Below, one piece after another: positions 37,310-46,140 of a stretch of 51,341 nt of DNA. The position numbers and the translations under genes are program-made. This stretch comes from an uncultured Colwellia sp. Lineage in GTDB: Bacteria > Pseudomonadota > Gammaproteobacteria > Enterobacterales > Alteromonadaceae. The notes under the pieces are model-generated. The model was given only the letters and a program-made list of their open reading frames with translations. It was not told the origin of the DNA and made no database searches. The stretch covers positions 1 to 51,341 of the forward strand of contig CAJXYE010000030.1 of assembly GCA_913063325.1 (NCBI GenBank), given 5' to 3'. Numbering within the stretch: position 1 is the first letter of the stretch; every line of letters starts with the position of its first letter.

Positions 37310-37546
37310 ATGAGTGGTACAACAATGGTCGTGGTTATTGTTTGTGTAGTTTTTGGTGTTTTATATAAAATGTATAATAAACATTTAGAGTTTAAAGCAA
37401 AAACGATTCAACATAATAATTCTGCAGATTCAATTTCTGAAGAATTACAAAAAGAAATTAAAGCGCTTACTGAACGGGTCAATACATTAGAAACAATAGT
37501 CACTGACGAAGGTTATCAAGTGCAAAAAGACATTAATAACCTTTAG
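37310..37546 (+). CDS. PspB-like small membrane protein
   Basis: 78 aa. One N-terminal transmembrane segment (MVVVIVCVVFGVLYKMY) followed by a coiled coil (SEELQKEIKALTERVNTLETIVTD). Layout and the C-terminal (R)V-x-x-LE-x-I motif resemble phage-shock protein B, which with PspC senses inner-membrane stress. No pspA or pspC is nearby, so a full Psp system is not implied. Spaced ~60 bp from the MFS gene; AAGGA ribosome site. Confidence 0.55.
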   Translation: MSGTTMVVVIVCVVFGVLYKMYNKHLEFKAKTIQHNNSADSISEELQKEIKALTERVNTLETIVTDEGYQVQKDINNL

Positions 37547-37602
37547 TATATGACAGCCATAATTGAGTAAAATTGACATTTTTATAGCTTGATATTGAGG
37601 TA

Positions 37603-37821
37603 ATGACTTTCATGAAACTGATTATGAAAACTGAGTTTGACAACCTCAGACTTAACGAAAATCATGATTATGAAACCGATACTAATGGCGATAAACAAGT
37701 AGTAAAGGTTTTTTGCGGTGAGTTATTAATTGCCAAAAAAATCAAACAGAATAAATCCATTCGATTCTTTGGCATTAAAGGTTATGAACAATACTTAACA
37801 CCAGAAGATGTATTGAAGTAG
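37603..37821 (+). CDS. Small hypothetical protein
   Basis: 72 aa (or 69 aa from ATG 37612, which sits 12 bases after GAGG; the first ATG is only 2 bases after it). No signal peptide, no membrane segment, no family recognised. Charged, with KQVVKVFCGELLIAKKIKQNKS in the centre, possibly a small beta-rich domain. The last codons (EDVLK stop) and following bases are duplicated exactly at 45859-45885, which suggests past duplication or recombination. Convergent with the ABC permease. Confidence 0.5.
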   Translation: MTFMKLIMKTEFDNLRLNENHDYETDTNGDKQVVKVFCGELLIAKKIKQNKSIRFFGIKGYEQYLTPEDVLK

Positions 37822-37883
37822 TATAAAAATCCGCTTCTTTTAAAATGAAAGCTATTCCCTTAATTAATTGAACAGGTAGAACT

Positions 37884-40340
37884 TTATTGCTTTAAAGCGC
37901 GCATTGGTGGAATTGAACTAGCTCGCCATGCTGGTAATAAACAGGCTACTGTTGAAATAATCAGTAGCGATATTAATGCCGTGCCATAGATCAAACTATC
38001 AAAGCCGTTAATACCAAATAGCTGACTAGCAAGCCAATCACCACTAAAATAAGCACCCGCTAAACCTAGCGTTAAACCAATAAGTGTTAACTTAATACCA
38101 TAAGATAATATCAACAACAGTACTTTACGTTTGTCTGCACCGATTGCCATTCTAATGCCAATTTCTCTTGTTCTCAGGTTAACCATATAACTCATCACAC
38201 CACTAACACCGCTGATAGTGATAACCAAGGCAATGGCTGAGAACATTGTTAATAATTGCGCTAAGAATCGCTGTAAAGCAACTGAGTTATCTGCTGCTTG
38301 TTGCAAGCTTTCAAATTTAGATATTGGCTGACGGCTGTCTAATTGAGCAATAATATCTTTAAAATCTTGATTAAAATTTACCACTTTTTTGCCATCATTT
38401 TTAGCCAATATGGCAATATGAGGACGAGGCGCTTGTGGCAAAGATAAGTAGATTTGAAAACTCGGTTCAACCGCTGCACCATTTTCATAAATATTACCAA
38501 CTACCCCAACGATAGTTAACCAGGTGGAGCCTTGATCAAGGGATATAGTATGGTTAATAGCACTTTCTTTTGGCCACCATTTTTTCGCTAATTTTTCATT
38601 AATAATAGCAACATCAGCAGCCTCACCGTCATCATCAGCAGTGAAAAACCTGCCTTTTACTAAGTTACTGTCAATGGTTTCAAAATAACCGTCAGTAATC
38701 GGGCGCAGGAAAGTATCAGGTAAAACATCATCGATATTGTAGTCTCTGTCATCCAGCTGTACAGCCTGACGAACACGGTTATAGTTACTACCCACAGTAT
38801 CATTCGGATATGTCATACTCAACGCAGATGAAGTCACATAAGGCAGCTTGCGTACTTCTTGTAAAATTTGTTGTGATATTTGCCATCTTTGTTGGCCGTT
38901 GTTATAAACCGTCCAGTTTAAATCAACTTGTGCTATTTCAATGTTCTTAGTATTAAAACCAACATCAATGTTTTCTAGGTTGTTCAAGCTCTTAATGGTC
39001 AAACCTGCTGCAATCAATAAGGTTAATGACAAAGCAAACTGACTAATTAACAAAGCGTTTCTTAAAATGCCATGGTCGGTAGAATAAGACGATTTACCGC
39101 CTTCTTTTAACGAGCTGACCAAATTTGTTTTACTAAAACTTGGCACTATACCAGCGACAATACCTGAAAGTGTTGAAATGGCTAAGGCAAACAACATCAC
39201 CTTACTATCAATAGTGATTTCACTGGCAAGTGAACTAAAGTTTGCAGCAAAATCTTTTAGAAAATCCAATCCTAGGTAGGCAAATAATAACCCCAAGCCA
39301 CCACCAAGCAAAGCCAATAACAGACTTTCAGTTAACAACAACTGAGCGAGTCTTGCTTTACTCGCCCCTAAAGAAGCGCGCACAGCAAACTCACGTTTAC
39401 GCTTAGCATGTTGCGATAAGGTTAAGTTAGTAACATTGGCAGACGCAATTAAAAATAATAACAGCGTGGTCGCCAATAAGGTGTATAGATATGGTCGACT
39501 GCTTCTTACCAGTTCATCATGCAGTGATAAGGCTGTAGCACTAATATCGCTACTTTCGCCATAGGCCTCAGGATATGTGTTGCTTAAGCCTTTAGCTATG
39601 CTCGCTACCTCGGTGTTTACATCGCTCAGGGTATAATTGTCTTTAATTTTGGCAAAACCAGCCATCATGCGCATGCCTCGGTTTGACAAGGCATTTTCAC
39701 TACTACGCCATGGGCATGATGGGATCGCCATATAAACATCATTAACATCCGGGAATTGGGGGAAATGTGCTAAAACGCCAATGATTTTATGACTGCGATT
39801 ATTAAATTCAACACTCTGGTTAATAATGTCTTGTTGACCATTAAATTCTTTTTGCCAAAATTCATAGGTTAATAGTACTAATGGCTCAGCACCAATATCA
39901 TCTTCACTTTCGGTGAATGTGCGGCCTAATATCGGGCTAATATTTAGCATATCAAAAAAGTTAGCTGAAACAATACCGGTTCTAACTCTTACCGGATCAC
40001 CATTGCCGTACATGGTAAAGGTCATGTTGTGATATTCAGCCATGTCTTCAAAGGTCTGTGCTGAAGTTTGATAATCAAGCATCTCACTGGCCGAGAAACC
40101 ATAAGTTTGCTGGTTGCTTAAATCTTGTTGCTGTAAAACTACCAACTTTTCACTGTCTTTAAACGGCGTTGCTTGAAATAAAAGTCCATTCACTACGGAG
40201 AAAATTGCCGTGGTGGCACCAATACTCAAAGCCAGGGTAATAATAATAATCAAGGTTGTTATCGGTTGGGCAATGAAGCGGGACATTGCATAACGCACAT
40301 CAATTAGAATATTTTCAATAGTCATAATTTCTGTCGACAT
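37884..40340 (-). CDS. ABC transporter permease with two FtsX/MacB_PCD halves
   Basis: 818 aa. Layout: N-terminal helix and periplasmic MacB_PCD (~30-260), three FtsX helices (~285-420, TLLATTLLLFLIASANVTNL, then GIVAGIVPSFSKT), a second helix and periplasmic region (~425-680), and three more FtsX helices (~690-815). The ADOP-type doubled layout fits export of peptides, lipoproteins or antimicrobials rather than sugars. Starts 2 bp after the ATPase stop, with AGGAG 9 bases upstream. Transported substrate unknown. Confidence 0.85.
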   Translation of the reverse strand: MSTEIMTIENILIDVRYAMSRFIAQPITTLIIIITLALSIGATTAIFSVVNGLLFQATPFKDSEKLVVLQQQDLSNQQTYGFSASEMLDYQTSAQTFEDMAEYHNMTFTMYGNGDPVRVRTGIVSANFFDMLNISPILGRTFTESEDDIGAEPLVLLTYEFWQKEFNGQQDIINQSVEFNNRSHKIIGVLAHFPQFPDVNDVYMAIPSCPWRSSENALSNRGMRMMAGFAKIKDNYTLSDVNTEVASIAKGLSNTYPEAYGESSDISATALSLHDELVRSSRPYLYTLLATTLLLFLIASANVTNLTLSQHAKRKREFAVRASLGASKARLAQLLLTESLLLALLGGGLGLLFAYLGLDFLKDFAANFSSLASEITIDSKVMLFALAISTLSGIVAGIVPSFSKTNLVSSLKEGGKSSYSTDHGILRNALLISQFALSLTLLIAAGLTIKSLNNLENIDVGFNTKNIEIAQVDLNWTVYNNGQQRWQISQQILQEVRKLPYVTSSALSMTYPNDTVGSNYNRVRQAVQLDDRDYNIDDVLPDTFLRPITDGYFETIDSNLVKGRFFTADDDGEAADVAIINEKLAKKWWPKESAINHTISLDQGSTWLTIVGVVGNIYENGAAVEPSFQIYLSLPQAPRPHIAILAKNDGKKVVNFNQDFKDIIAQLDSRQPISKFESLQQAADNSVALQRFLAQLLTMFSAIALVITISGVSGVMSYMVNLRTREIGIRMAIGADKRKVLLLILSYGIKLTLIGLTLGLAGAYFSGDWLASQLFGINGFDSLIYGTALISLLIISTVACLLPAWRASSIPPMRALKQ

Positions 40341-40342
40341 AA

Positions 40343-41125
40343 TTAAACTCCTACCTGAATTTTACTTGGCATAAGCTCTGCAACATCTTGCTGATTAACT
40401 TCAGCTTGCTTCTGGCCTGCTTTATCTTGGTTAATATTGACTGTATTACTGATCACCATGCCATCAAATAAGTTAACCGTTCTCTTAGCAAGGTGGGCAT
40501 AACGGCTATCATGAGTCACCATGCAAATAGTCACGCCTTGCTCATTGAGTTCACTTAACAACTGCATCACTGAATCGCCGTTGACTGAGTCTAAGTTACC
40601 GGTTGGCTCATCAGCTAATAGTAATGTTGGGCTACCGACTAAGGCTCTGGCAACAGCAACGCGCTGCTGCTGCCCGCCGGATAACTCATTAGGTAAATGA
40701 TGTGCTCTTTCAGTCATATTTACCCTGTTAAGTACTTGGGCAACTTTCTCTTTTCTGATGGCTTTATTGATGCCTCGATAGATAAGCGGTAACTCAACAT
40801 TTTGGCTAACCGTCATATCACCAATCAAATTAAAGTCTTGAAAAATAAAACCTATTTCTCTATTTCTTACTTTAGCCATTTGCGATTCTGATAATTTTGT
40901 CACCGAAACATCACTGATGTGATATTCACCACTAGTGGCTTTATCTAATAAGCCAATAATCGATAACAAGGTTGATTTTCCGCCACCGGAAGGCCCTTGA
41001 ATGGTGACATAATCGCCCTGACTAATGGTTAAGTCGATACCTTTGAGAGCCTTGGTTTGTGTGCCACCAGTGTGATATATCTTGCTAAGGTTAGTAATAT
41101 TGATCAGTACTTTTGAATTAGTCAT
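40343..41125 (-). CDS. ABC transporter ATP-binding protein (MacB/LolD type)
   Basis: 260 aa. Walker A GPSGGGKST, Q-loop FQDFNLIG, signature LSGGQQQRVAVAR, Walker B LLLADEPTGNLD and H-loop VTHD are all intact. The family partners with FtsX-type permeases and adaptor proteins for export. C-terminal ~30 residues are extra and glutamine-rich. Translationally close to the permease. Confidence 0.93.
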   Translation of the reverse strand: MTNSKVLINITNLSKIYHTGGTQTKALKGIDLTISQGDYVTIQGPSGGGKSTLLSIIGLLDKATSGEYHISDVSVTKLSESQMAKVRNREIGFIFQDFNLIGDMTVSQNVELPLIYRGINKAIRKEKVAQVLNRVNMTERAHHLPNELSGGQQQRVAVARALVGSPTLLLADEPTGNLDSVNGDSVMQLLSELNEQGVTICMVTHDSRYAHLAKRTVNLFDGMVISNTVNINQDKAGQKQAEVNQQDVAELMPSKIQVGV

Positions 41126-41179
41126 TATCTTGTTACCTAAGGTTGTCGTTATTGTATTCGCTAGTGGATAAGCGCTTGT

Positions 41180-42439
41180 TTAATTAAGAGTTAACGTTGG
41201 ATATTGTTGAAAGTTCGAGGTATCAGACATAATCACCTGCTCGCCCTTAGCTAAACCGCTGAGTAACTGAATTGAGTTAGTGGAAGTATCGCCAATGGCA
41301 ACTTTAGTTCTAGTCGCTTGTGAGTCACCGGTAAGTTTAAATAAAAAGACGCTTTTTTGGTCTTGCCAATGGGCCGGTTTATCAAGCAATAACACGTTTT
41401 CTAGACGTTTGATTTCAACTATGCCATTGACCCTAAGATCGGGACGGGCTTCACTGGGTAATTCTTTGGGTAATTCAACATCTATAGTGACAGTGCCGTT
41501 CACTACCGCGGGGTCTATACGTGAAACAATGCCATTAATTTTACTGCGACGAGTATCAATTTCTACCGTTTGGCCTATTTGAATATCTCTTGCTTGGCTT
41601 TCTTGTATGCGCAACTCTGCTTTTAAGTTCTTTTGGTCGGCAACACGTGCCAACGTTGTGCCTTTAACGACTTCTTGCCCTTCTTCAACAGCAATGCTCT
41701 GTAAAACGCCATGCATTTGAGCACGCACATTAAGTCGTTCAACTTGCTCACTTAGCAAAGTAAGTTGTAATAATTGTTGCTCTACTTTGGCCTCTTCGAC
41801 ATTAAGTAAACTTGCTTGTAATCGAGGTAATTGTTGTAATTCAAAGCGGGCAATTTCAAGCTCTAGTGTTAACTTCTTTTCACGCAATATTGCTTCATTA
41901 TATTGATATAATGGAATTATTTTTTTTCCAATAAGTTGCTTTTTTACCGAAGCGTCAGCTATTGCTTGTTGATTTTCAATATCAAGCAATTTGACATCAG
42001 CTTGCTTTTTTTGATTTTCCGCTTTTTGAGTTTCCTTCAATGCCTCAAGCTGAGCTTGAGCCACTTTATGGTCTATTTGCACACGCTTATATTGTTGCAT
42101 TAATTCAGGCGAGCTTAATTGCAGAATAATACTTTCAGGGGTGACAATCGCGCCGGGTTCAAGTAATCGTCTTGTAACTTTGGCACTGACTCGCGCCGAT
42201 AACCACTGCCTATTTTTTGCGATAAGGTTACCCGGTGCTCTGACGTCTTGTATCAAGTTGCCTGATTTAACGGTGGCGATAACTAAGTCATCCAGATCAA
42301 TATTCGAAGCGTTGTCGCTGTTATTTGACCAAAAATAAAAAGCAAAAATAGAACATGATATAACCGTAGCGATAGCAATGATGACAGTAGTTTTTTTAGC
42401 GTTAGTATCGTTATTTTGTGATTCAAGAATTGTTTGCAT
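41180..42439 (-). CDS. Periplasmic adaptor (HlyD/MacA family)
   Basis: 419 aa. One N-terminal membrane anchor (TVIIAIATVISCSIFAFYF), a barrel-sandwich segment (NLIQDVRAPGNLIAKN), a long coiled-coil hairpin (~115-245), then beta-barrel and membrane-proximal domains. With the ATPase and permease it should form a MacAB-like tripartite pump, the outer-membrane exit duct being encoded elsewhere. No outer-membrane factor is in the window. Confidence 0.88.
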   Translation of the reverse strand: MQTILESQNNDTNAKKTTVIIAIATVISCSIFAFYFWSNNSDNASNIDLDDLVIATVKSGNLIQDVRAPGNLIAKNRQWLSARVSAKVTRRLLEPGAIVTPESIILQLSSPELMQQYKRVQIDHKVAQAQLEALKETQKAENQKKQADVKLLDIENQQAIADASVKKQLIGKKIIPLYQYNEAILREKKLTLELEIARFELQQLPRLQASLLNVEEAKVEQQLLQLTLLSEQVERLNVRAQMHGVLQSIAVEEGQEVVKGTTLARVADQKNLKAELRIQESQARDIQIGQTVEIDTRRSKINGIVSRIDPAVVNGTVTIDVELPKELPSEARPDLRVNGIVEIKRLENVLLLDKPAHWQDQKSVFLFKLTGDSQATRTKVAIGDTSTNSIQLLSGLAKGEQVIMSDTSNFQQYPTLTLN

Positions 42440-42786
42440 TTATCACCCGTTTACCCACATTGTTAATGTCGGTACTGCTGTTATGTTAGAGATAAACAAA
42501 CATTAACGGTGTTTTTCTTTAATTTCTTCGGCAATCGATGAGATCCAGCTTGTTATAGATGAGCTGCACTATTTGTCGGTAAAGTGCAGAGATAAAGGGT
42601 ATCGATAAAAAGAAGAGGTAAAGAGTGTAGTTAAAGAAGTAGAGATAAAACATGCCTCCGAAGAGACTGAGGGTTGTCAAAGAACTCGAGGCAAATGCAT
42701 ATTGGTAAATATGCAGGGATAAAGGGAGCTGGCAAGGAGTTTCGATGAAAAGCCATCGTTCAAAGTCTCGATGACTAATTTAGTTT
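42440..42786. other. Gap between the adaptor gene and the phosphatase-like gene
   Basis: 347 bp without a convincing gene. It contains a purine-rich plus-strand stretch (42590-42700) and an imperfect pair cattgttaatg / cattaacggtg near 42458-42513, which might be a regulator site upstream of the adaptor gene. No perfect LytTR direct-repeat site was identified. Confidence 0.4.
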
Positions 42787-43329
42787 TTACTTAGCTTGGT
42801 AGTGTTGTTGAATCATCTCTATGTACTCTAACCACACGCCTTCAGGTTGCCAGACAGAGAGCAACTGAGGTTTAGCTATCTCTTCATCCATCCCCAACTG
42901 TGTCGTTTGATAAAGGTAAGCAAATGCTGATGCCCGATAATTTAACCGACAATGCACTAAAACTTTATCTTGTTTATATTTACTCATTAACTTAACAAAT
43001 GTTTGAAAATCGCTCAGTTTAGGCTCATGCCAATCAACTTCAATTTGTTCAAAAGACATCTCCAATGCACTTATGTGTTGTTGCTCTTCGCTAAAGTCAC
43101 CAGGTATCAAGTTAATGATATGTTGGTAATCATTTTGTTTTAACAATGCTAAATCTGTTGATTCAGGCATGCCAGCACTGGCAAATATCGGTGATAATGC
43201 ACGAAAGTTTTTAATATGAACGAGCGACATTGTTTCACGAGAACTCGATTTATTATCAATTGCTAAACAGTAGTTCGTCGCACCAAATGATAGTGATAAT
43301 ATAACGACGACCTTAAATAATGTTTTCAT
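42787..43329 (-). CDS. Secreted dual-specificity phosphatase-like protein
   Basis: 180 aa. Signal peptide MKTLFKVVVILSLSFGATNYCLA, so likely periplasmic. The catalytic loop VHCRLNYRASAF carries Cys-x4-Arg, as in the DUF442/BLH phosphatase family, instead of the usual Cys-x5-Arg. An upstream aspartate region (EVDWHEPKLSDF) could be the general acid. It lies between the LytTR regulator and the efflux genes, all on one strand, and could be regulated with them. Substrate unknown. Confidence 0.6.
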   Translation of the reverse strand: MKTLFKVVVILSLSFGATNYCLAIDNKSSSRETMSLVHIKNFRALSPIFASAGMPESTDLALLKQNDYQHIINLIPGDFSEEQQHISALEMSFEQIEVDWHEPKLSDFQTFVKLMSKYKQDKVLVHCRLNYRASAFAYLYQTTQLGMDEEIAKPQLLSVWQPEGVWLEYIEMIQQHYQAK

Positions 43330-43388
43330 TTTTACCTTCCTATTAAGAGAGTTAGCGCTGAGTACTAGTTAATAACAACTAGCGTTAA

Positions 43389-44192
43389 TTAAGGCGTGGC
43401 ATTAAGCCGTTGATATAAAATATCACGATAATTTCGACTTAGCTTCACCCGAGTATTGTCACGTAAAACAATTTGATAATCACCGCTGTCGGTACTAATG
43501 AGCTCCCTGACATAGGTTAAGTTAACGATGCAAGAGCGATGCACTCGCTGAAAGCCCTGTTCATGCAAACGAGTTTCCATATTTTTCATGGTTTCACGCA
43601 CTAGGTGTGTTTTTTGCGGAGTATGAACACTGACGTAATCACCTTCAGCTTCAACCCAGTAAATATCGTCTGACTCAAGTAAATAGACATGACCATTAGA
43701 GCGGATCACTAAGCGTTCATTGTTAACATTGCCAGTAACTTGCTGACTGGCAGGTGATGCTGTCGTTAGTCCTTGTGTCTGAGTTAATAATTGAGTCAGT
43801 TGCTCACTACGCTCAGCAATGGAATTTTTCAATATTTGCTCACGGGCGTGCTGTAAACTTTCCTTAAAACGGGCATTATCGATGGGTTTAAGTAAATAAT
43901 CGATAGCATGAGTATTAAAGGCTTCAACGGCGTATTCATCATAAGCGGTTAAAAATATAACCGGCGGCATATGTTCAGAGCCAACCGCGTTCACTACGTC
44001 AAAACCATTCACTTTCGGCATCTTAATATCAAGAAAAACCAAATCAGGTTTTAAAGATAAAATAGACCGAATAGCCTCACTGCCATTCGCGCACTCACCA
44101 ATAACATCAATATCACTTTCTTGCTCAAGACGAAGAGAGACCCCTTCTCTAGCCAAGGGCTCATCATCAACAATTAATACCCGTATGGTCAT
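43389..44192 (-). CDS. LytTR-family response regulator
   Basis: 267 aa. Receiver domain (1-120) with acidic pair DDEP (9-12), phosphoacceptor Asp55 in VFLDIKMP, Thr in FLTAYD and Lys in LLKPID. C-terminal LytTR DNA-binding domain (~165-265) with YWVEAEGDYVSVHT and FQRVHRSCIVNL. It resembles AlgR/YehT/LytR. The 4-bp ATGA overlap with the upstream kinase gene makes it its cognate regulator. Confidence 0.93.
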   Translation of the reverse strand: MTIRVLIVDDEPLAREGVSLRLEQESDIDVIGECANGSEAIRSILSLKPDLVFLDIKMPKVNGFDVVNAVGSEHMPPVIFLTAYDEYAVEAFNTHAIDYLLKPIDNARFKESLQHAREQILKNSIAERSEQLTQLLTQTQGLTTASPASQQVTGNVNNERLVIRSNGHVYLLESDDIYWVEAEGDYVSVHTPQKTHLVRETMKNMETRLHEQGFQRVHRSCIVNLTYVRELISTDSGDYQIVLRDNTRVKLSRNYRDILYQRLNATP

Positions 44193-45319
44193 GACTCTGC
44201 TGCTCCAAGGTTAATTGCCAATTTTATCGACACAGTTACACCACCATATTTATTATTGTTTAGTGAAAATTCATATTGAGAGCCATACAACTGAGCTAAC
44301 CGAGATTTAACATTACTCAAACCTATACCTTCTTTAAAGTTTTCAGCATCGAAATTACAACCGACACCATCATCAGTAAGGGTAATCAGTAAATGTTCGT
44401 TTTCAATAGCACAATTAATAGTTAGTTGACCCTTACCTTCTTTTTCTTCCAGGCCATGCTGCATAGAATTTTCAATTAACGGCTGCAATAACATCGCCGG
44501 CACGGATACTGACATAGCCGCATCATCATACTGTTTTACAATACTAATTTTATCGCCAAATCGAACCTGCTCGATAGCCAGATACTGCTCTACATGAGAG
44601 AGTTCTTTTTGCAGTGGGACCCACTGTTGATCCTTATCGTCGAGAGAGTTTCTAAAAAAAGTACTTAATCGGTTAATCATTTCCGTTGCCTGCTCTTTTT
44701 CTGATTTCATCACTAATACGGATATAACATTCAAGGTATTGAATAAAAAGTGCGGGTTAATCTGCATCTTCAGTGTTTGCAACTGCGACTCCATAAGTTG
44801 ATTATTCAGTTGACTAGCGATAAGCGCTTTTTGTTGGGCTATTTGTGAAAAATTTTTAATATTGAAGTTAGTCACTAAGATAGTGTAAATAATGGTATTA
44901 AAGAGAAACAGGTTATCGCCAAAGAGAAAATGACCTATGTGTTGCCAGGGTTTATAGGCCTCCATACCTGGCGCCATCTCTTCAAAAAAATGATAATGAA
45001 AACTAATCATCAGCCCTGCGACAAAAGATAGTATCAATAAAAAAAAGGCATGCATCAGCAAGGCTTTTAACCAATTTTCAAGCTTAATCGGAAACAGAGT
45101 TGCTAACCATAAAACGACGGGGGTTAACAGCACCCAAGGCAGCCAAACCCTAAGGGTGAAGAATTTCAGGTGGGAGAAAAAATTCATGGTGAAGTGATGA
45201 CTGGTGAGCCAGCTTGAAATTTGTGTTAATACTGTAAAAAAGGCTAAACCAAGCCAAATAGCGACTAATAATAGTGCTATGTTTTTTATGCTAATTATTC
45301 TGTTTGCTTGCTCTGTCAT
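44189..45319 (-). CDS. LytS/YehU-type sensor histidine kinase
   Basis: 376 aa. Several N-terminal transmembrane helices (~15-160), then a His_kinase domain (PF06580 type) with the conserved MQINPHFLFNTLNVIS box holding the phosphorylated His, and an HATPase segment (LLQPLIENSMQHGLEEK, then DDGVGCNF and GIGLSNVKSRL). No extracellular sensor domain is obvious, so sensing is probably within the membrane. First gene of the signalling/efflux run. Confidence 0.93.
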   Translation of the reverse strand: MTEQANRIISIKNIALLLVAIWLGLAFFTVLTQISSWLTSHHFTMNFFSHLKFFTLRVWLPWVLLTPVVLWLATLFPIKLENWLKALLMHAFFLLILSFVAGLMISFHYHFFEEMAPGMEAYKPWQHIGHFLFGDNLFLFNTIIYTILVTNFNIKNFSQIAQQKALIASQLNNQLMESQLQTLKMQINPHFLFNTLNVISVLVMKSEKEQATEMINRLSTFFRNSLDDKDQQWVPLQKELSHVEQYLAIEQVRFGDKISIVKQYDDAAMSVSVPAMLLQPLIENSMQHGLEEKEGKGQLTINCAIENEHLLITLTDDGVGCNFDAENFKEGIGLSNVKSRLAQLYGSQYEFSLNNNKYGGVTVSIKLAINLGAAES

Positions 45320-45507
45320 ACTATTCGAACCAGGTTTGTAACCACAATTTATATCGCAGTAAAATGAAATAGAAGATTTAATATTAAATTAACAATGGGC
45401 TATAAGGCAGTAGCTTAGCCAATTACATCAATGCTGAACAGTGCTGAACGACTAAGAGAATGAAAATGTCGATGAAATAGCCATTAAATACGATAAAGGT
45501 TTTTTGA

Positions 45508-45849
45508 TTAAGGCCACCGAACAATGATTTTTATAACCTTGGCATAGAAGCTCAAGTTCTTGGTGGGGCAAGTAGCTGTCTATTTTCAGCTGTGATAACG
45601 AATGTCACCCATCGATTTGCAACAAAAGTTAGTTTTCAAATTTCAACGATAATAAAATATTTATAAGTTACTGCGGAAGTTAAACTTAACCGCTTTACGC
45701 ACCAAGTTGCCATAGTACCTTATCGTCCGGTTGAGCCTGAACGTCAGCAATTAACAATGCAAGTATTAAGCAAAGAATTCTTTGCTTCCGATACTTTGAG
45801 TTTGATAAAGCGCTATGACAGTACATTTCAATTCAGCGTCGTGGTTTAA
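45508..45849 (+). pseudogene. Degraded coding remnant, family not recognised
   Basis: Two protein-like stretches in the same general order are separated by stops: NLGIEAQVLGGASSCLFSAV with ITNVTHRFATKVSF following, and after an in-frame TAA a second stretch with VKLNRFTHQVAIVPYRPVEP and SKEFFASDTLSLIKRYDSTF ending in TAA at ~45847-45849. Codon choice looks like former coding DNA. I do not recognise the family; two different source genes are possible. Confidence 0.4.
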
Positions 45850-45858
45850 CCAAGCGAA

Positions 45859-45885
45859 AGAAGATGTATTGAAGTAGTATAAAAA
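45859..45885. repeat. 27-bp exact repeat of the 37803-37829 segment
   Basis: The bases from AGAAGATGTATTGAAGTAG onward to TATAAAAA occur exactly at 37803-37829, where they are the last codons and 3' flank of the small gene at 37603. Flanking sequences differ. Confidence 0.9.
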
Positions 45886-45911
45886 GTCCCCTACTTTTTC
45901 AATATTGATTT

Positions 45912-46036
45912 TCAATCCGCGAAGGGATTATACGTGGCGGTATCTTGGTTGGTATCACGCGCTTTGACTTCTGCCTTATAATTAGCATGCTCGGTATATT
46001 TTGCGGGCTCATTCGTATCACCTCCAAAATAGTACT
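45912..46036 (-). pseudogene. C-terminal remnant of an unrecognised gene
   Basis: The minus strand reads YYFGGDTNEPAKYTEHANYK then AEVKARDTNQDTATYNPFAD and a stop. Upstream of YYFGG two stops interrupt the frame, so only a fragment of about 40 codons remains. Wording looks like a real, polar C terminus; no family recognised. Confidence 0.35.
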
Positions 46037-46140
46037 ATTAGATGTCACGTAATAAACAGCCACATCAATACCTATTATAATACGAAGCCTTAAGGATATT
46101 TGTTATGACTTAACCGTACATTTAAAATAGGACCTTAATC

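Larger units (their letters stand above)
45320..46140. other. Decayed intergenic region at the start of the accessory segment
   Basis: 821 bp without an intact gene. It holds plus-strand coding remnants (45508-45849), a 27-bp repeat of the 37.8-kb locus (45859-45885) and a minus-strand C-terminal remnant (45912-46036). Composition is AT-rich. Confidence 0.6.

Noticed and set aside
37603..37821. Toxin-antitoxin pair with the preceding PspB-like gene
   Set aside because: No overlap, no shared operon evidence and no toxin or antitoxin fold; the first protein is a membrane coiled coil.
42650..42705. 17-codon ORF in the purine-rich gap after the phosphatase-like gene
   Set aside because: No ribosome site and no conservation evidence; too short to support.
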